DNA from: Tamlana sp038148895
GTDB lineage: Bacteria; Bacteroidota; Bacteroidia; Flavobacteriales; Flavobacteriaceae
Length of the DNA stretch: 64,000 nt
NCBI GenBank assembly: GCA_038148895.1
Contig: JBBVGQ010000001.1
Strand: one strand, 5' to 3'
Made by a program: the position numbers and the translations under genes. The notes under the pieces were generated by a model that searched no databases, was not told where the DNA came from, and worked only from the letters and a program-made list of their open reading frames with translations. Below, one piece after another: positions 25,730-35,571 of this stretch (its first letter is position 1; every line of letters starts with the position of its first letter).

Positions 25730-26632
25730 ATGAAGAATAAATTTTATCAATATATACAAGATTTACAGGATACTATAACATCAAAACTGGAAGCCGTTGA
25801 TGGCAAGGCGAAATTCCGTCAGGATATTTGGGAACGCCCAGAAGGTGGTGGTGGACGGACACGAGTTATTGAAAATGGAAATGTTTTTGAAAAAGGTGGC
25901 GTGAACATTTCTGGTGTTCATGGTAAATTACCAAAAAGCATGCAAACCTATTTTAAGGTTGGTGATGTTGACTTTTTTGCCTGTGGTTTGAGTTTAGTAA
26001 TTCACCCAAAAAGCCCAATGGTACCCACCGTTCACGCTAATTGGCGCTATTTTGAAATGTATGATAAAGAAGGAAAAATTGTTGACCAATGGTTTGGTGG
26101 CGGACAAGACTTAACGCCATATTACTTGTTTGAGGAAGATGCAAAACACTTTCATCAAGTTTGTAAAACAGCTTGCGACCGTCATAATGACGGTTTTTAC
26201 AATGATTACAAAAAACGTTGTGATGCATATTTTTATAATGCCCATCGCAATGAAGCCCGCGGTATTGGTGGTTTGTTTTTCGATTATTGTAAAGCTTCAA
26301 AAGATATGACCATGGAAAATTGGTACAACTTTGTAGCCGAAGTTGGCAATAGTTTCCTAAATGCTTATGTGCCCATTGTAGAAAAACGAAAAGATTTACC
26401 ATATACTGAGGTACAGCGTAATTGGCAGGAAATCCGTCGCGGTCGTTATGTAGAATTTAATTTGGTTCATGATAAAGGCACACTTTTCGGATTAAAAACC
26501 AACGGACGTATAGAAAGTATTTTAATGAGTTTGCCGCCACATGTGCAATGGGTTTACGACCATCATCCAGAAAAAGGAAGTGAAGAAGAAAAATTAATTG
26601 ATATCTTAAAAAATCCAATAGATTGGGTTTAA
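25730..26632 (+). CDS. hemF: Oxygen-dependent coproporphyrinogen III oxidase
   Basis: A 300-residue enzyme that oxidatively decarboxylates coproporphyrinogen III to protoporphyrinogen IX using molecular oxygen. Conserved blocks are GGGGRTRVIENGNVFEKGGV, PTVHANWRYFE, WFGGGQDLTPYYLFEEDA and RRGRYVEFNLVHDKGTLFGL. Full length and intact. Together with hemJ it gives an aerobic route; no hemN homologue is in the window. Confidence 0.97.
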   Translation: MKNKFYQYIQDLQDTITSKLEAVDGKAKFRQDIWERPEGGGGRTRVIENGNVFEKGGVNISGVHGKLPKSMQTYFKVGDVDFFACGLSLVIHPKSPMVPTVHANWRYFEMYDKEGKIVDQWFGGGQDLTPYYLFEEDAKHFHQVCKTACDRHNDGFYNDYKKRCDAYFYNAHRNEARGIGGLFFDYCKASKDMTMENWYNFVAEVGNSFLNAYVPIVEKRKDLPYTEVQRNWQEIRRGRYVEFNLVHDKGTLFGLKTNGRIESILMSLPPHVQWVYDHHPEKGSEEEKLIDILKNPIDWV

Positions 26633-27579
26633 AAATTCTTTTAATATCAGTATTTGTTTTTTGTGAAACTTTGACTTTTTCACAACAAGACAGTATTGCT
26701 AAAAATGAATACATTACAACCTTTCCAGATAAAATAACAACTCGAATTTCACTAATAAATACTTCGAATAGTTTTTTTATAAACGAATCAGACACTAATT
26801 TAAAATATGAATTAGAACCAAACATAAGAGCCTATTTAGGAGCCTCAGTTTTATTTAGAAGTATTGAAATTGATTATGGTTTTGCGCCGAATTTTATAAA
26901 ATCGAATAAAGATAATGCCGATTCGAGACTCTTTAATCTAAATCTTAGAATGTTTCAAAACCATTGGATGCAAACCATAGATTTGTATAGTCAAAAAGGA
27001 TTTAATATCATTTTAGGCAACCAAAAAGCCTATGTTCCAGGTGTTAAAACACTTAAAATTGGAGGCACGACTTCTTATATTCTTAATGAAAATTTTTCGT
27101 TCAGGGCTATTGGCTTTCAAAACGAATGGCAAACCAAAAGTACAGGGAGTTTTATTCCTAAATTATCATATTACTACACAAAATACACCATAAAAAGTGA
27201 CGACATTAACGGCGTTGCGGACTCTTTTGATATTGCCCTTTCACCATCTTACTATTACAACTTTTGCCTAACAAGAAATCTTATTTTCTCATTAGGCACA
27301 TCTGTGGGTATTGGCTTAAACCACAGCTCAAATGTTGGCGATGGCGATATTACTTCGGCGCTATTTGAATTTTCCGGAAGAGCGGTGGTTGGTTACAATT
27401 CCAACACTTTTTTTGGCGGCATAAATTCTAATTTATTGGTTTTACACCACAATATTGACCGCTATACAAAACAAGACGACACCATACCTTTTTTTGAAAT
27501 TTACCTTGGCTATCGTTTTAAAGCCCCTAAAAAATGGGTGAAATTTGCTGATAATTTTAATAAAAAATACGGATTTTAA
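26623..27579 (+). CDS. DUF4421-family exported protein
   Basis: A 318-residue protein with an N-terminal signal peptide (LLISVFVFCETLTFSQQD). The body is beta-strand-rich with repeated aromatic/glycine alternation, such as IEIDYGFAPNFI and the closing EIYLGYRFKAPKKW, and looks like a small outer-membrane barrel of the DUF4421 type. It starts from TTG overlapping the hemF stop by 10 bp; no ATG fits the signal peptide. It is followed by hemB after 11 bp. The function of DUF4421 proteins is unknown, and a link to heme traffic is only suggested by position. Confidence 0.8.
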   Translation: MGLKILLISVFVFCETLTFSQQDSIAKNEYITTFPDKITTRISLINTSNSFFINESDTNLKYELEPNIRAYLGASVLFRSIEIDYGFAPNFIKSNKDNADSRLFNLNLRMFQNHWMQTIDLYSQKGFNIILGNQKAYVPGVKTLKIGGTTSYILNENFSFRAIGFQNEWQTKSTGSFIPKLSYYYTKYTIKSDDINGVADSFDIALSPSYYYNFCLTRNLIFSLGTSVGIGLNHSSNVGDGDITSALFEFSGRAVVGYNSNTFFGGINSNLLVLHHNIDRYTKQDDTIPFFEIYLGYRFKAPKKWVKFADNFNKKYGF

Positions 27580-27590
27580 ATACTAAAAAC

Positions 27591-28583
27591 ATGTATCCAT
27601 TACGAAGAAATAGACGCTTAAGAACGACTGAAGCTATACGCAGTTTAATTCGCGAAACCATCATAACACCAAACGACTTTTTAGTGCCGCTTTTCGTAGT
27701 TGAAGGCAAAGGCATTAAAGATGAAATTCCGTCAATGCCAAACTATTACCGATACAGTTTGGACTTATTGGAAGGCGAAGTAAAAGAACTTTGGAAACTT
27801 GGTTTAAAGTCGGTTTTGCTTTTTGTAAAAGTGCCAGATAATTTAAAAGACAATAAAGGGAGAGAAGCCTTAAACCCTAAAGGACTTATGCAACGCGCCA
27901 TTAAAACGGTGAAAAATGTTTGCCCAGATATGTTGGTCATGACCGATGTAGCATTAGACCCATATTCTGCTTATGGACATGATGGCATTATTGAAAAGGG
28001 GCAGATTTTAAATGATGAAACGGCCGAAGTTCTTGCGGAAATGAGCCTATCCCATGCCAAAGCTGGAGCCGATTTTGTTGCACCTAGCGACATGATGGAC
28101 GGACGCATTTTAACCATTCGCGAAGCTTTGGAAGACGAAGGCTTTATCAACACAGGCATAATGAGTTATTCGGCAAAATATGCTTCTGCTTTTTATGGCC
28201 CTTTTCGGGATGCTTTAGATTCTGCACCCGTGGATTTGATAAATATCCCTAAGGATAAAAAGACTTATCAAATGGATTATGCCAATCGTTTTGAAGCCAT
28301 TCGTGAAACCGAAATGGATATTGATGAGGGTGCAGATATTGTTATGGTAAAACCTGGTTTGTGTTATTTGGATATTGTTCGCGAGATTAAAAATGAAATT
28401 GACGTTCCAGTTGCAGTTTACCAAGTTTCTGGTGAATACGCCATGTTGAAAGCAGCGGCAGAAAAAGGTTGGTTAGACCACGATGCTGTAATGATGGAAC
28501 AGATTACCGCCATAAAGCGTGCTGGCGCAGATATTATTGCTAGTTACTTTGCAAAAGACGTTGTTAAGCTTTTAAATAAATAA
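27591..28583 (+). CDS. hemB: Delta-aminolevulinic acid dehydratase (magnesium-type)
   Basis: A 330-residue enzyme that condenses two aminolevulinate molecules to porphobilinogen. The two active-site lysines are in MSYSAKYASAFYGPFRDA and VMVKPGLCYLDI. The metal-site segment is DVALDPYSAYGHDG, lacking the cysteines of the zinc enzymes (DVCLCxYTSHGHCG), so it should be of the zinc-independent, magnesium-responsive type. It is the last gene of the heme run; the gap after it holds a dispersed repeat. Confidence 0.97.
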   Translation: MYPLRRNRRLRTTEAIRSLIRETIITPNDFLVPLFVVEGKGIKDEIPSMPNYYRYSLDLLEGEVKELWKLGLKSVLLFVKVPDNLKDNKGREALNPKGLMQRAIKTVKNVCPDMLVMTDVALDPYSAYGHDGIIEKGQILNDETAEVLAEMSLSHAKAGADFVAPSDMMDGRILTIREALEDEGFINTGIMSYSAKYASAFYGPFRDALDSAPVDLINIPKDKKTYQMDYANRFEAIRETEMDIDEGADIVMVKPGLCYLDIVREIKNEIDVPVAVYQVSGEYAMLKAAAEKGWLDHDAVMMEQITAIKRAGADIIASYFAKDVVKLLNK

Positions 28584-28610
28584 CCTTAACGGCCATCTAA
28601 ATAATATTTT

Positions 28611-28646
28611 GTCATCCTGAGCGAAGTCGAAGGATTGCCAAGGATG
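28611..28646. repeat. Intergenic flavobacterial repeat
   Basis: Contains GTCATCCTGAGCGAAGTCG followed by AAGGATTGCC. It shares the CTGAGC-n-n-AGTCGAAG core with copies near 56201 and 63148 (the latter inverted). Confidence 0.5.
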
Positions 28647-28694
28647 TTGTGAAATTGATTTCGTAAATTAGCGTCAATAAAACCAAAACACCCC

Positions 28695-29816
28695 ATGGGC
28701 TTACTCCTTTTTTACGCCTTTATTTCTATTTTCTTTTCGTTTTTATGCTCTATTCTTGAAGCAGTATTGCTTAGTATAACGCCAACCTTCATCAATGTGA
28801 AAAAACAGGAAGGCAAGCATTACGCGGATAATTTAGAACACTTAAAAAAGGATGTTGACAGGCCATTGATTGCCATCTTGACCCTTAATACCATTGCACA
28901 TACAGTTGGTGCCATTTTAGTTGGTGTTCAGGCCAAAACTGCTTATGCCGAAATGTTTGGAAGCGATATAAAAACAGTTTTTGGGTTTCGATTCACTGAA
29001 GATGTTATGGTTGGTGTTGTATCTTCTATAATGACTGTTTTGATTTTGGTGGCTTCAGAAATCATCCCAAAAACCATTGGTGCCACTTATTGGAAAAAAT
29101 TGGCAAATTTTACTTCCAAAGCTTTAAATGTTTTAATTTTTCCATTGAAATGGTCTGGACTTTTGTGGTTATTACAGCTTACTACAAAGCTTATTGGAGG
29201 CAAAGGGCACCATGGAAGCGTGCTAAGCAGAGAGGATTTTCATGCCATGACCGATATGGCGCATGAAGAAGGTGTGTTTCAGGAAAACGAAAGTAAAATC
29301 ATAAAGAACCTGTTAACCTTTAAAGAAGTATTGGCTAAAGATATCATGACCCCCAGAACGGTCATGCTTATAGAAGACCAAAACACTACAGTTGAAGATT
29401 TCTTTAACAGAAATTTGAATTTGCGCTTTTCCAGAATACCCATCTTTTCAGATAATCCGGACAACATAACGGGGCTTGTTTTAAAAGACGAAATTTTTAA
29501 GGAGATGGCTCTAGATAACGGTTCCAAAAAACTTTCAGAGCTTTTGCGAACCATCATTATTGTAAATAGAAGTATACCTATTCCCAGTCTGTTTGAAAAA
29601 CTTGTTGAAAGCAGAAACCATATGGCATTGGTTGTTGATGAATACGGCTCTGTTAGTGGATTGGTAACTATGGAAGATGTTATTGAAACCCTTTTGGGAT
29701 TGGAAATTATGGATGAAAGCGATAACGTTTCAGATCTTCAACTTTTGGCCAGAAAAAGTTGGGAAACACGTGCCAAAAAGTTGGGTATTTTAGAAGATGA
29801 TAATTCTTCGGGTTAA
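28695..29816 (+). CDS. CNNM/CorC (hemolysin C) family membrane protein with CBS pair
   Basis: A 373-residue protein. The N-terminal DUF21 domain has about four membrane segments (residues 1-170), including AVLLSITPTFINVKKQEG and ASEIIPKTIGATYW. Two CBS domains follow (about 200-330), with KDIMTPRTVMLIEDQ and LVVDEYGSVSGLVTMEDVIE. Such proteins are linked to magnesium or other divalent cation export. The C-terminal transporter-associated domain usual in CorC-like relatives is absent. Its stop overlaps the next start by 1 nt (TAATG). Confidence 0.9.
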   Translation: MGLLLFYAFISIFFSFLCSILEAVLLSITPTFINVKKQEGKHYADNLEHLKKDVDRPLIAILTLNTIAHTVGAILVGVQAKTAYAEMFGSDIKTVFGFRFTEDVMVGVVSSIMTVLILVASEIIPKTIGATYWKKLANFTSKALNVLIFPLKWSGLLWLLQLTTKLIGGKGHHGSVLSREDFHAMTDMAHEEGVFQENESKIIKNLLTFKEVLAKDIMTPRTVMLIEDQNTTVEDFFNRNLNLRFSRIPIFSDNPDNITGLVLKDEIFKEMALDNGSKKLSELLRTIIIVNRSIPIPSLFEKLVESRNHMALVVDEYGSVSGLVTMEDVIETLLGLEIMDESDNVSDLQLLARKSWETRAKKLGILEDDNSSG

Positions 29817-30289
29817 TGGAAAGTTGTATTATCAAAACACCTTTGGGCTTCACTAAAATTATTGGTGATGAAGATGGTATTACATCTGTTTCCGTTTTAA
29901 ATTCCGAAGAAAAAGTCACCGATATCATTCCCCCAGAACTTGAGGAATGTGTGATTCAACTTCAAGAATACTTTGAAGGCGTCCGTAAACAATTTAGTTT
30001 AAAATTAAATCCAGAGGGCACTGATTTTCAGAAAAAAGTCTGGAAAAAGTTGGAGCAGATACCCTATGGAAAAACTATTTCTTACCTTAACCTATCAAAA
30101 CAATTGGGCGATGTAAACGCCATTCGTGCTGTTGCAAATGCAAACGGAAAAAATCCGTTATGGATAATCGTTCCATGCCACCGAGTAATTGGGAGCGATG
30201 GCAGCTTAACGGGTTATGCTGGCGGGCTTCACAGAAAGCAGTGGCTTTTGGATCATGAAAGTCCAAATAAACAGCAAAAATTGTTTTAA
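29816..30289 (+). CDS. ogt: Methylated-DNA-[protein]-cysteine S-methyltransferase
   Basis: A 157-residue DNA repair protein that moves alkyl groups from O6-alkylguanine to its own cysteine. The acceptor cysteine lies in IIVPCHRVIGSDGSLTGYAG. The DNA-binding helix with RAVANANGKNP is intact. The short N-terminal domain is normal for Ogt-type proteins. It is translationally coupled to the preceding CNNM gene. Confidence 0.95.
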   Translation: MESCIIKTPLGFTKIIGDEDGITSVSVLNSEEKVTDIIPPELEECVIQLQEYFEGVRKQFSLKLNPEGTDFQKKVWKKLEQIPYGKTISYLNLSKQLGDVNAIRAVANANGKNPLWIIVPCHRVIGSDGSLTGYAGGLHRKQWLLDHESPNKQQKLF

Positions 30290-30371
30290 GGTACTTTTCT
30301 AAAAATCACCAATACTACCCATTCGGTTTCCTTTTAATTGCTATATTTAATTCTGAATTAAATATTAGCTC

Positions 30372-32786
30372 ATGAGAGTAGTTAAATTTAGCGCTTCTTT
30401 ATTCTTATTAATTATTTTCTTTTATGTCTTCAATTCTAAAATTGGCTCAATTCCCCCCATTGGAAAATTTTTAAGCCCCTCCACTGGCATATGGCAAAAT
30501 GAAAAGGATGAGATAATTTCTGGTACTATTCAAATTGATGGTCTTCAGGAAAAGGTCTCAGTTAAATATGACGACCAACTTATTCCACACATTTTTGCCC
30601 AGAACGATATGGATTTATATCGTGCTCAAGGCTATATCACGGCCAAGCACAGACTTTGGCAAATGGATTTTCAAACATTGGCCTCAGGAGGGCGTTTATC
30701 TGAAATTATTGGAAAAAAAGCACTTAATTACGATAGAGAACAACGCAGAAAAGGCATGGGCTTTGGTGCAGAAAACGCCGTTGAGAAAATGAAACAAGAC
30801 CCCGAAATTGTAAAATATATTGAGGCTTACAGTGAAGGTGTAAACAGTTATATACATAGTTTGGATGCCAGCGATTACCCTATAGAATATAAACTTTTGG
30901 ACTATAAACCTGAACCTTGGACGATTAAAAAAACCGCCTTGTTATTGATGTACATGACTGATGAGTTGTGTGGCTATGACAATGATTTGGGCTATACCAA
31001 TGTGCTTCGTGAGTTCGGCAGAGACCGTTTTGATTTGATTTTTCCAGATTTTTTCGATGTAAATGACCCCATCATCACTAAAGAAACTAATTGGGATTTT
31101 ATAGACATCCAAATGACCGAAGCTCCCAATACAGAACAACCATTAGACTCAATTTCTGATACGCTGAAAAAACCAGACCCAGACAATGGTAGTAATAATT
31201 GGGCTATTGCAGGAAGTAAATCTTACTCGGGTCATCCAATTTTGGCCAACGATCCCCATTTGGGTCTAAACCTTCCATCCATCTGGTTTATTATGCAATT
31301 ATCAACGCCTCAACACAATTCGTTTGGGGCAACGCTTCCCGGCGCTTTGGGTATTGTTTCAGGTTTTAATAATTATATTGCTTGGGGAGAGACCAATGCC
31401 ACTAGAGACGTTAAGGATTGGTATAAAATAGAGTTTAAAGATGACTCAAGAAAACAATACAAATACGGCGAGACTTGGAAAAACACTTCCGTTCGCCTCG
31501 AAGAAATTAAAATAAAAGGAGCAGAAACCTTTATAGATTCTGTAATTTATACCCATTATGGCCCTGTTACCTATGATAAGAATTTTAAGGGAAATGGCAA
31601 AAAAGTAGGTTATGCCATGAAGTGGATTGGCCATATAGGAAGCAACAATGAGCGCACCATTTTAGATTTAAATACTGCTAAAAATTACGACAATTATCTG
31701 GAAGCCTTAAAACATTGGGATGCCCCTGCCCAAAATTTTGTTTTTGCCTCAACCGATGGCGATATTGCCCTTTGGATACAAGGATTGTTCCCCAATAAAT
31801 GGAAAGAACAAGGAAAGTTTTTAATGGATGGTAGCCAACCAGAAAACGATTGGCAAGGTTTTATCCCCCAAGAATTCAATGCGCATGTTAAAAACCCAGA
31901 GCGTGGCTTCGTGAGTTCGGCGAATCAACATCCTGTCGATGAATCTTATCCGTTTTACGTATTTAATGATCATTACGAAACATACCGAAATAGGGTCATT
32001 AACGATTTCTTCAGATCAAAGGACAAATTCAATATTCAAGATTTCAAAGATTTACAAAACAACAATTATAACCTTAAAGCATCAGAACTTTTGCCGTATA
32101 TGTTTGAACATATGGATGGCGTAACCCTTTCGGATGAAGAAAAGGAGCTATTAAACATCATTAAAGCATGGGATTTTAATAGTGACGTTGATGAAATTGC
32201 GCCCAGTATCTGGGATGCCTGGTGGAAAACTTTATTCGAACTAACATGGGATGAATTTGATATTGAAAATGAGGAACTGAAAAGAACCTTGACCTATCAA
32301 ACCATATTCTTGCTTAAAAACCATCCTGACGATAAGTTTATGGATATTTTAAAAACACCTGAAATAGAAACAGCTAGCGATTTGTTTCTAATTTCATTCA
32401 AAGAAGCTGCTCGCCAATTAAGTGAATGGAAATCAAAACACGGTGAATACAACTGGGGCAAATACAAAGGCACCTATGTTGGGCATTTGTTACAGGCATT
32501 GCCAGCATTTTCTCGTTTTGATTTACCAATCGGTGGCGACCGTAACACAGTTAATGCAGCCGATAAAAACCATGCTCCTTCTTGGCGATTGATTGTTGAA
32601 ATGAGTTCACCCCCTAGAGCTTTGGGAATTTATCCCGGTGGTCAATCCGGAAATCCAGGAAGTAAATATTATGACAATTATATTGATAGATGGGCAGCTG
32701 GAGAATATATTGATTTATTGTTTATGCAGGCTTCAAATGAGTCAACTGGTGTCATTTCCACGCAAACCTTAACACCTAAACCATGA
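30372..32786 (+). CDS. Penicillin-acylase family (Ntn) hydrolase
   Basis: An 804-residue exported Ntn-hydrolase expected to self-cleave into two chains. An N-terminal hydrophobic segment (residues 5-22) is a signal or anchor. The new N-terminal nucleophile is S274 in DNGSNNWAIAGSKS, the SNxW form of the penicillin acylase family. Later blocks include HPILANDPHLGLNLPSIWF and SGFNNYIAWGETNATRD. Family members cleave amides such as acyl-homoserine lactones or beta-lactam side chains; the substrate here cannot be read. It overlaps the next gene by 4 bp. Confidence 0.92.
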   Translation: MRVVKFSASLFLLIIFFYVFNSKIGSIPPIGKFLSPSTGIWQNEKDEIISGTIQIDGLQEKVSVKYDDQLIPHIFAQNDMDLYRAQGYITAKHRLWQMDFQTLASGGRLSEIIGKKALNYDREQRRKGMGFGAENAVEKMKQDPEIVKYIEAYSEGVNSYIHSLDASDYPIEYKLLDYKPEPWTIKKTALLLMYMTDELCGYDNDLGYTNVLREFGRDRFDLIFPDFFDVNDPIITKETNWDFIDIQMTEAPNTEQPLDSISDTLKKPDPDNGSNNWAIAGSKSYSGHPILANDPHLGLNLPSIWFIMQLSTPQHNSFGATLPGALGIVSGFNNYIAWGETNATRDVKDWYKIEFKDDSRKQYKYGETWKNTSVRLEEIKIKGAETFIDSVIYTHYGPVTYDKNFKGNGKKVGYAMKWIGHIGSNNERTILDLNTAKNYDNYLEALKHWDAPAQNFVFASTDGDIALWIQGLFPNKWKEQGKFLMDGSQPENDWQGFIPQEFNAHVKNPERGFVSSANQHPVDESYPFYVFNDHYETYRNRVINDFFRSKDKFNIQDFKDLQNNNYNLKASELLPYMFEHMDGVTLSDEEKELLNIIKAWDFNSDVDEIAPSIWDAWWKTLFELTWDEFDIENEELKRTLTYQTIFLLKNHPDDKFMDILKTPEIETASDLFLISFKEAARQLSEWKSKHGEYNWGKYKGTYVGHLLQALPAFSRFDLPIGGDRNTVNAADKNHAPSWRLIVEMSSPPRALGIYPGGQSGNPGSKYYDNYIDRWAAGEYIDLLFMQASNESTGVISTQTLTPKP

Positions 32787-33145
32787 AACGAAAAAGTATA
32801 AATTTCATCTTAACCATATTAATAGCGATTTTGTTGGGGCTATTTTTACCATGGTGGTCTGTTATGGTTGCGGTATTTATAACTTCATGTTCTATCTCCC
32901 TTAAAAAAAGTGCCGTGTTTTTTATTCCATTTATGGCTATTGCTCTACTTTGGTCAGTTCACGCTTTATACTTAAGTAATGCCAACGGTTTTATACTTGC
33001 AAAAAAAGTGGCTGTTTTATTACCTTTACAAGGAAATCAATTTCTTTTAATATTATTAACTGGTATTTTAGGCGGAATAGCCGCTGGGGTTACCGGGATA
33101 TTTGGAAAACAGTGTAGTCTATTATTTGGCTTTAGTAAAAAATGA
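32783..33145 (+). CDS. Small hypothetical membrane protein
   Basis: A 120-residue protein with four predicted membrane segments (about 8-24, 24-38, 44-64 and 87-108) and very short loops. I do not recognise a domain. The start codon overlaps the acylase stop (ATGA type), so the genes are translated together; it may assist the acylase or be unrelated. The stop is followed after 6 bp by the exonuclease gene. Confidence 0.65.
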   Translation: MKRKSINFILTILIAILLGLFLPWWSVMVAVFITSCSISLKKSAVFFIPFMAIALLWSVHALYLSNANGFILAKKVAVLLPLQGNQFLLILLTGILGGIAAGVTGIFGKQCSLLFGFSKK

Positions 33146-33151
33146 TGCATT

Positions 33152-33865
33152 ATGATATCTAAATTAAATTTGGAAAATATTCTATTTCTAGACATTGAAA
33201 CGGTTCCGGAAGCACAATATTTTTCAGATTTAGATGACGCTACTAAAGCTTTGTGGGAACAGAAATCCGAATACCAAAGAAAGGATGAGTTTACCGCTGA
33301 AGAGTTTTATGAACGAGCAGGTATTTGGGCAGAATTTGGAAAAATCATTTGTATCTCTGTTGGTTATTTTGCCCTTTCGAACGATTTAAAGAACTTCAGG
33401 GTCACTTCTTTTTATGGTGATGAAATTAAAATTTTAAAAGACTTTAAAAATCTACTCATTTCCCATTTTAGTCATCCCAAACATTTACTTTGCGCCCATA
33501 ATGGTAAGGAATTTGACTTTCCGTATATTGCCAGACGAATGATAATCCACAACATTGAATTACCTTATAAGCTTAATTTATTTGGTAAAAAACCTTGGGA
33601 AGTTCCTCATCTTGACACTTTGGAACTATGGAAATTTGGCGATTATAAAACTTATACATCGCTAAAATTATTGACCCATGTTTTAGGAATCCCATCACCT
33701 AAAGATGATATTGATGGCAGCGAGGTTTATAGCGTATTTTATGAGGAAAATGACATAGATCGTATTATAAATTATTGCGAAAAAGATACCATAGCCGTTG
33801 CCCAAATATTTTTGCGCTTACGTGGTGACAGCCTTTTAACCAAAGATGAAATTATTCGTATTTAA
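33152..33865 (+). CDS. 3'-5' exonuclease, PolB-like DEDD family
   Basis: A 237-residue nuclease of the DnaQ-like superfamily (DNA_pol_B_exo2 type). Exo I has D14 and E16 in LFLDIETVPE. Exo II is CAHNGKEFDFPYIARRM, and Exo III has the D in IINYCEKDTIAVAQ. It lacks any polymerase domain. Such free-standing exonucleases are common in Bacteroidota; the biological role is unclear. Its stop shares one base with the ABC gene start (TAATG). Confidence 0.9.
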   Translation: MISKLNLENILFLDIETVPEAQYFSDLDDATKALWEQKSEYQRKDEFTAEEFYERAGIWAEFGKIICISVGYFALSNDLKNFRVTSFYGDEIKILKDFKNLLISHFSHPKHLLCAHNGKEFDFPYIARRMIIHNIELPYKLNLFGKKPWEVPHLDTLELWKFGDYKTYTSLKLLTHVLGIPSPKDDIDGSEVYSVFYEENDIDRIINYCEKDTIAVAQIFLRLRGDSLLTKDEIIRI

Positions 33866-35544
33866 TGAATACCTCCCCAATTTTAGAAATAGAAAATCTA
33901 GTTATTTCGTTTGGTGAAAATGAAGTGATTCATGGTATTTCATACCAATTGTACCAAAATGAAATTTTAGGTATTGTTGGCGAATCGGGTTCTGGAAAAT
34001 CTGTTTCTTCATTGGCTGTTTTAGGGTTGCTTCCTCCTAAAATTTCAAAAATCACATCCGGCAAAATCGTTTTCAACAATGAAGATTTAACCAAACTTCC
34101 TTTAAAAAGATTTCAAAATATTCGAGGCAACAAATTGGCCATGATATTTCAAGAACCCATGAGTTCTTTAAACCCATCCATGACCTGCGGAAAACAAGTA
34201 GAGGAAATATTGTTGGCACATACGAATATAACAAAACAAGAAGCTAAGGCAGAAACCATTCAACTATTTGAAAAAGTAAAACTACCAAACCCAGAACGCA
34301 TTCATGGTGCATATCCTCATGAAATATCGGGTGGACAAAAACAGCGCGTCATGATAGCCATGGCCATTTCTTGCAAACCCGATATTTTAATTGCTGATGA
34401 ACCAACAACAGCCTTGGACGTAACGGTTCAAAAAGACATTATAAATCTCTTAAAGGCATTGCAAAAAGAAACCCAAATGAGTATTATTTTTATAACTCAT
34501 GATTTAGCCTTAATATCTGAAATTGCAGATAGAGCTTTGGTAATGTACAAAGGCCGTATTGTAGAGCAAGGTTCAGTTTTAGAAATATTTAAAAATCCGC
34601 AGCACAACTACACCAAGGCCTTAATAAATTCTAGGCCTTCATTAGATACAAGACTAAAAACTTTACCAACCATCCAAGATTTTTTAAGTAACACGATATC
34701 CTCGACTATTGTAACTCCTGATGTCCGAAAAAAAAATCACAAAGCACTTTATAGCAAACCGCCACTTTTGGAGGTAATCAATGTTGAAAAGGAATATATT
34801 TCAAAAACAGGATTGTTCTCAAAACAAAGATCTTTTAAAGCAGTTAATGATGTTAGTTTTAAATTGTATGAAGGGGAAACTTTAGGTTTGGTTGGTGAAT
34901 CGGGTTGTGGAAAATCTACCCTTGGCAACGCCATTCTTCAACTTGATAAAGCAACAGCTGGAAAGATACTTTATAGAGGTATTGACATTACCAAACTTTC
35001 CAAAACGGAGACTAGAAAACTTAGGAAAGACATTCAAATCATCTTTCAAGACCCCTACTCTTCATTAAACCCACGAATTCCAGTAGGTGAGGCAATTATG
35101 GAACCTATGAAAGTCCATAATCTTTACGCTTCAGATGATGAGCGTAAGGAAAAAGTATTGGATATTTTAAATCGGGTGGGGTTGTCCGAAGATTTTTTCA
35201 ACCGTTATCCCCATGAGTTTTCAGGTGGGCAAAGGCAACGTATTGGCATTGCCCGAACCATTGCCCTACAACCTAAATTGATAGTCTGTGATGAATCTGT
35301 TTCTGCTTTAGATATATCCGTTCAAGCGCAAGTTTTAAATTTGCTCAATCAATTGAAAGAAGATTTCGGATTTACCTACATTTTTATTTCACATGATTTG
35401 GCTGTTGTGAAATATATGAGCGACCAATTAATGGTTATGAATCAGGGCAAAATTGAGGAGATGGATGATGCCGATGTTATTTATAGTAATCCAAAATCAG
35501 ATTATTCCAAAAAGCTTATTGACGCCATCCCAAAAGGATTGTAG
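33865..35544 (+). CDS. Fused dual-ATPase ABC transporter protein (DppDF/YejF-like)
   Basis: A 559-residue protein with two ABC ATPase units. The first (residues 1 to about 260) has Walker A GESGSGKS at 39-46, signature SGGQKQR and Walker B ILIADEP. The second (about 300-559) has Walker A GESGCGKS at about 343, signature SGGQRQR and Walker B LIVCDES. The arrangement and the linker between units match oligopeptide transporter ATPases fused head to tail, as in YejF. No permease or binding-protein gene is adjacent, so its partners must be elsewhere. A bidirectional terminator follows. Confidence 0.92.
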   Translation: MNTSPILEIENLVISFGENEVIHGISYQLYQNEILGIVGESGSGKSVSSLAVLGLLPPKISKITSGKIVFNNEDLTKLPLKRFQNIRGNKLAMIFQEPMSSLNPSMTCGKQVEEILLAHTNITKQEAKAETIQLFEKVKLPNPERIHGAYPHEISGGQKQRVMIAMAISCKPDILIADEPTTALDVTVQKDIINLLKALQKETQMSIIFITHDLALISEIADRALVMYKGRIVEQGSVLEIFKNPQHNYTKALINSRPSLDTRLKTLPTIQDFLSNTISSTIVTPDVRKKNHKALYSKPPLLEVINVEKEYISKTGLFSKQRSFKAVNDVSFKLYEGETLGLVGESGCGKSTLGNAILQLDKATAGKILYRGIDITKLSKTETRKLRKDIQIIFQDPYSSLNPRIPVGEAIMEPMKVHNLYASDDERKEKVLDILNRVGLSEDFFNRYPHEFSGGQRQRIGIARTIALQPKLIVCDESVSALDISVQAQVLNLLNQLKEDFGFTYIFISHDLAVVKYMSDQLMVMNQGKIEEMDDADVIYSNPKSDYSKKLIDAIPKGL

Positions 35545-35571
35545 GAAGCGTTGTTCTTCAAAAAAACCAAT

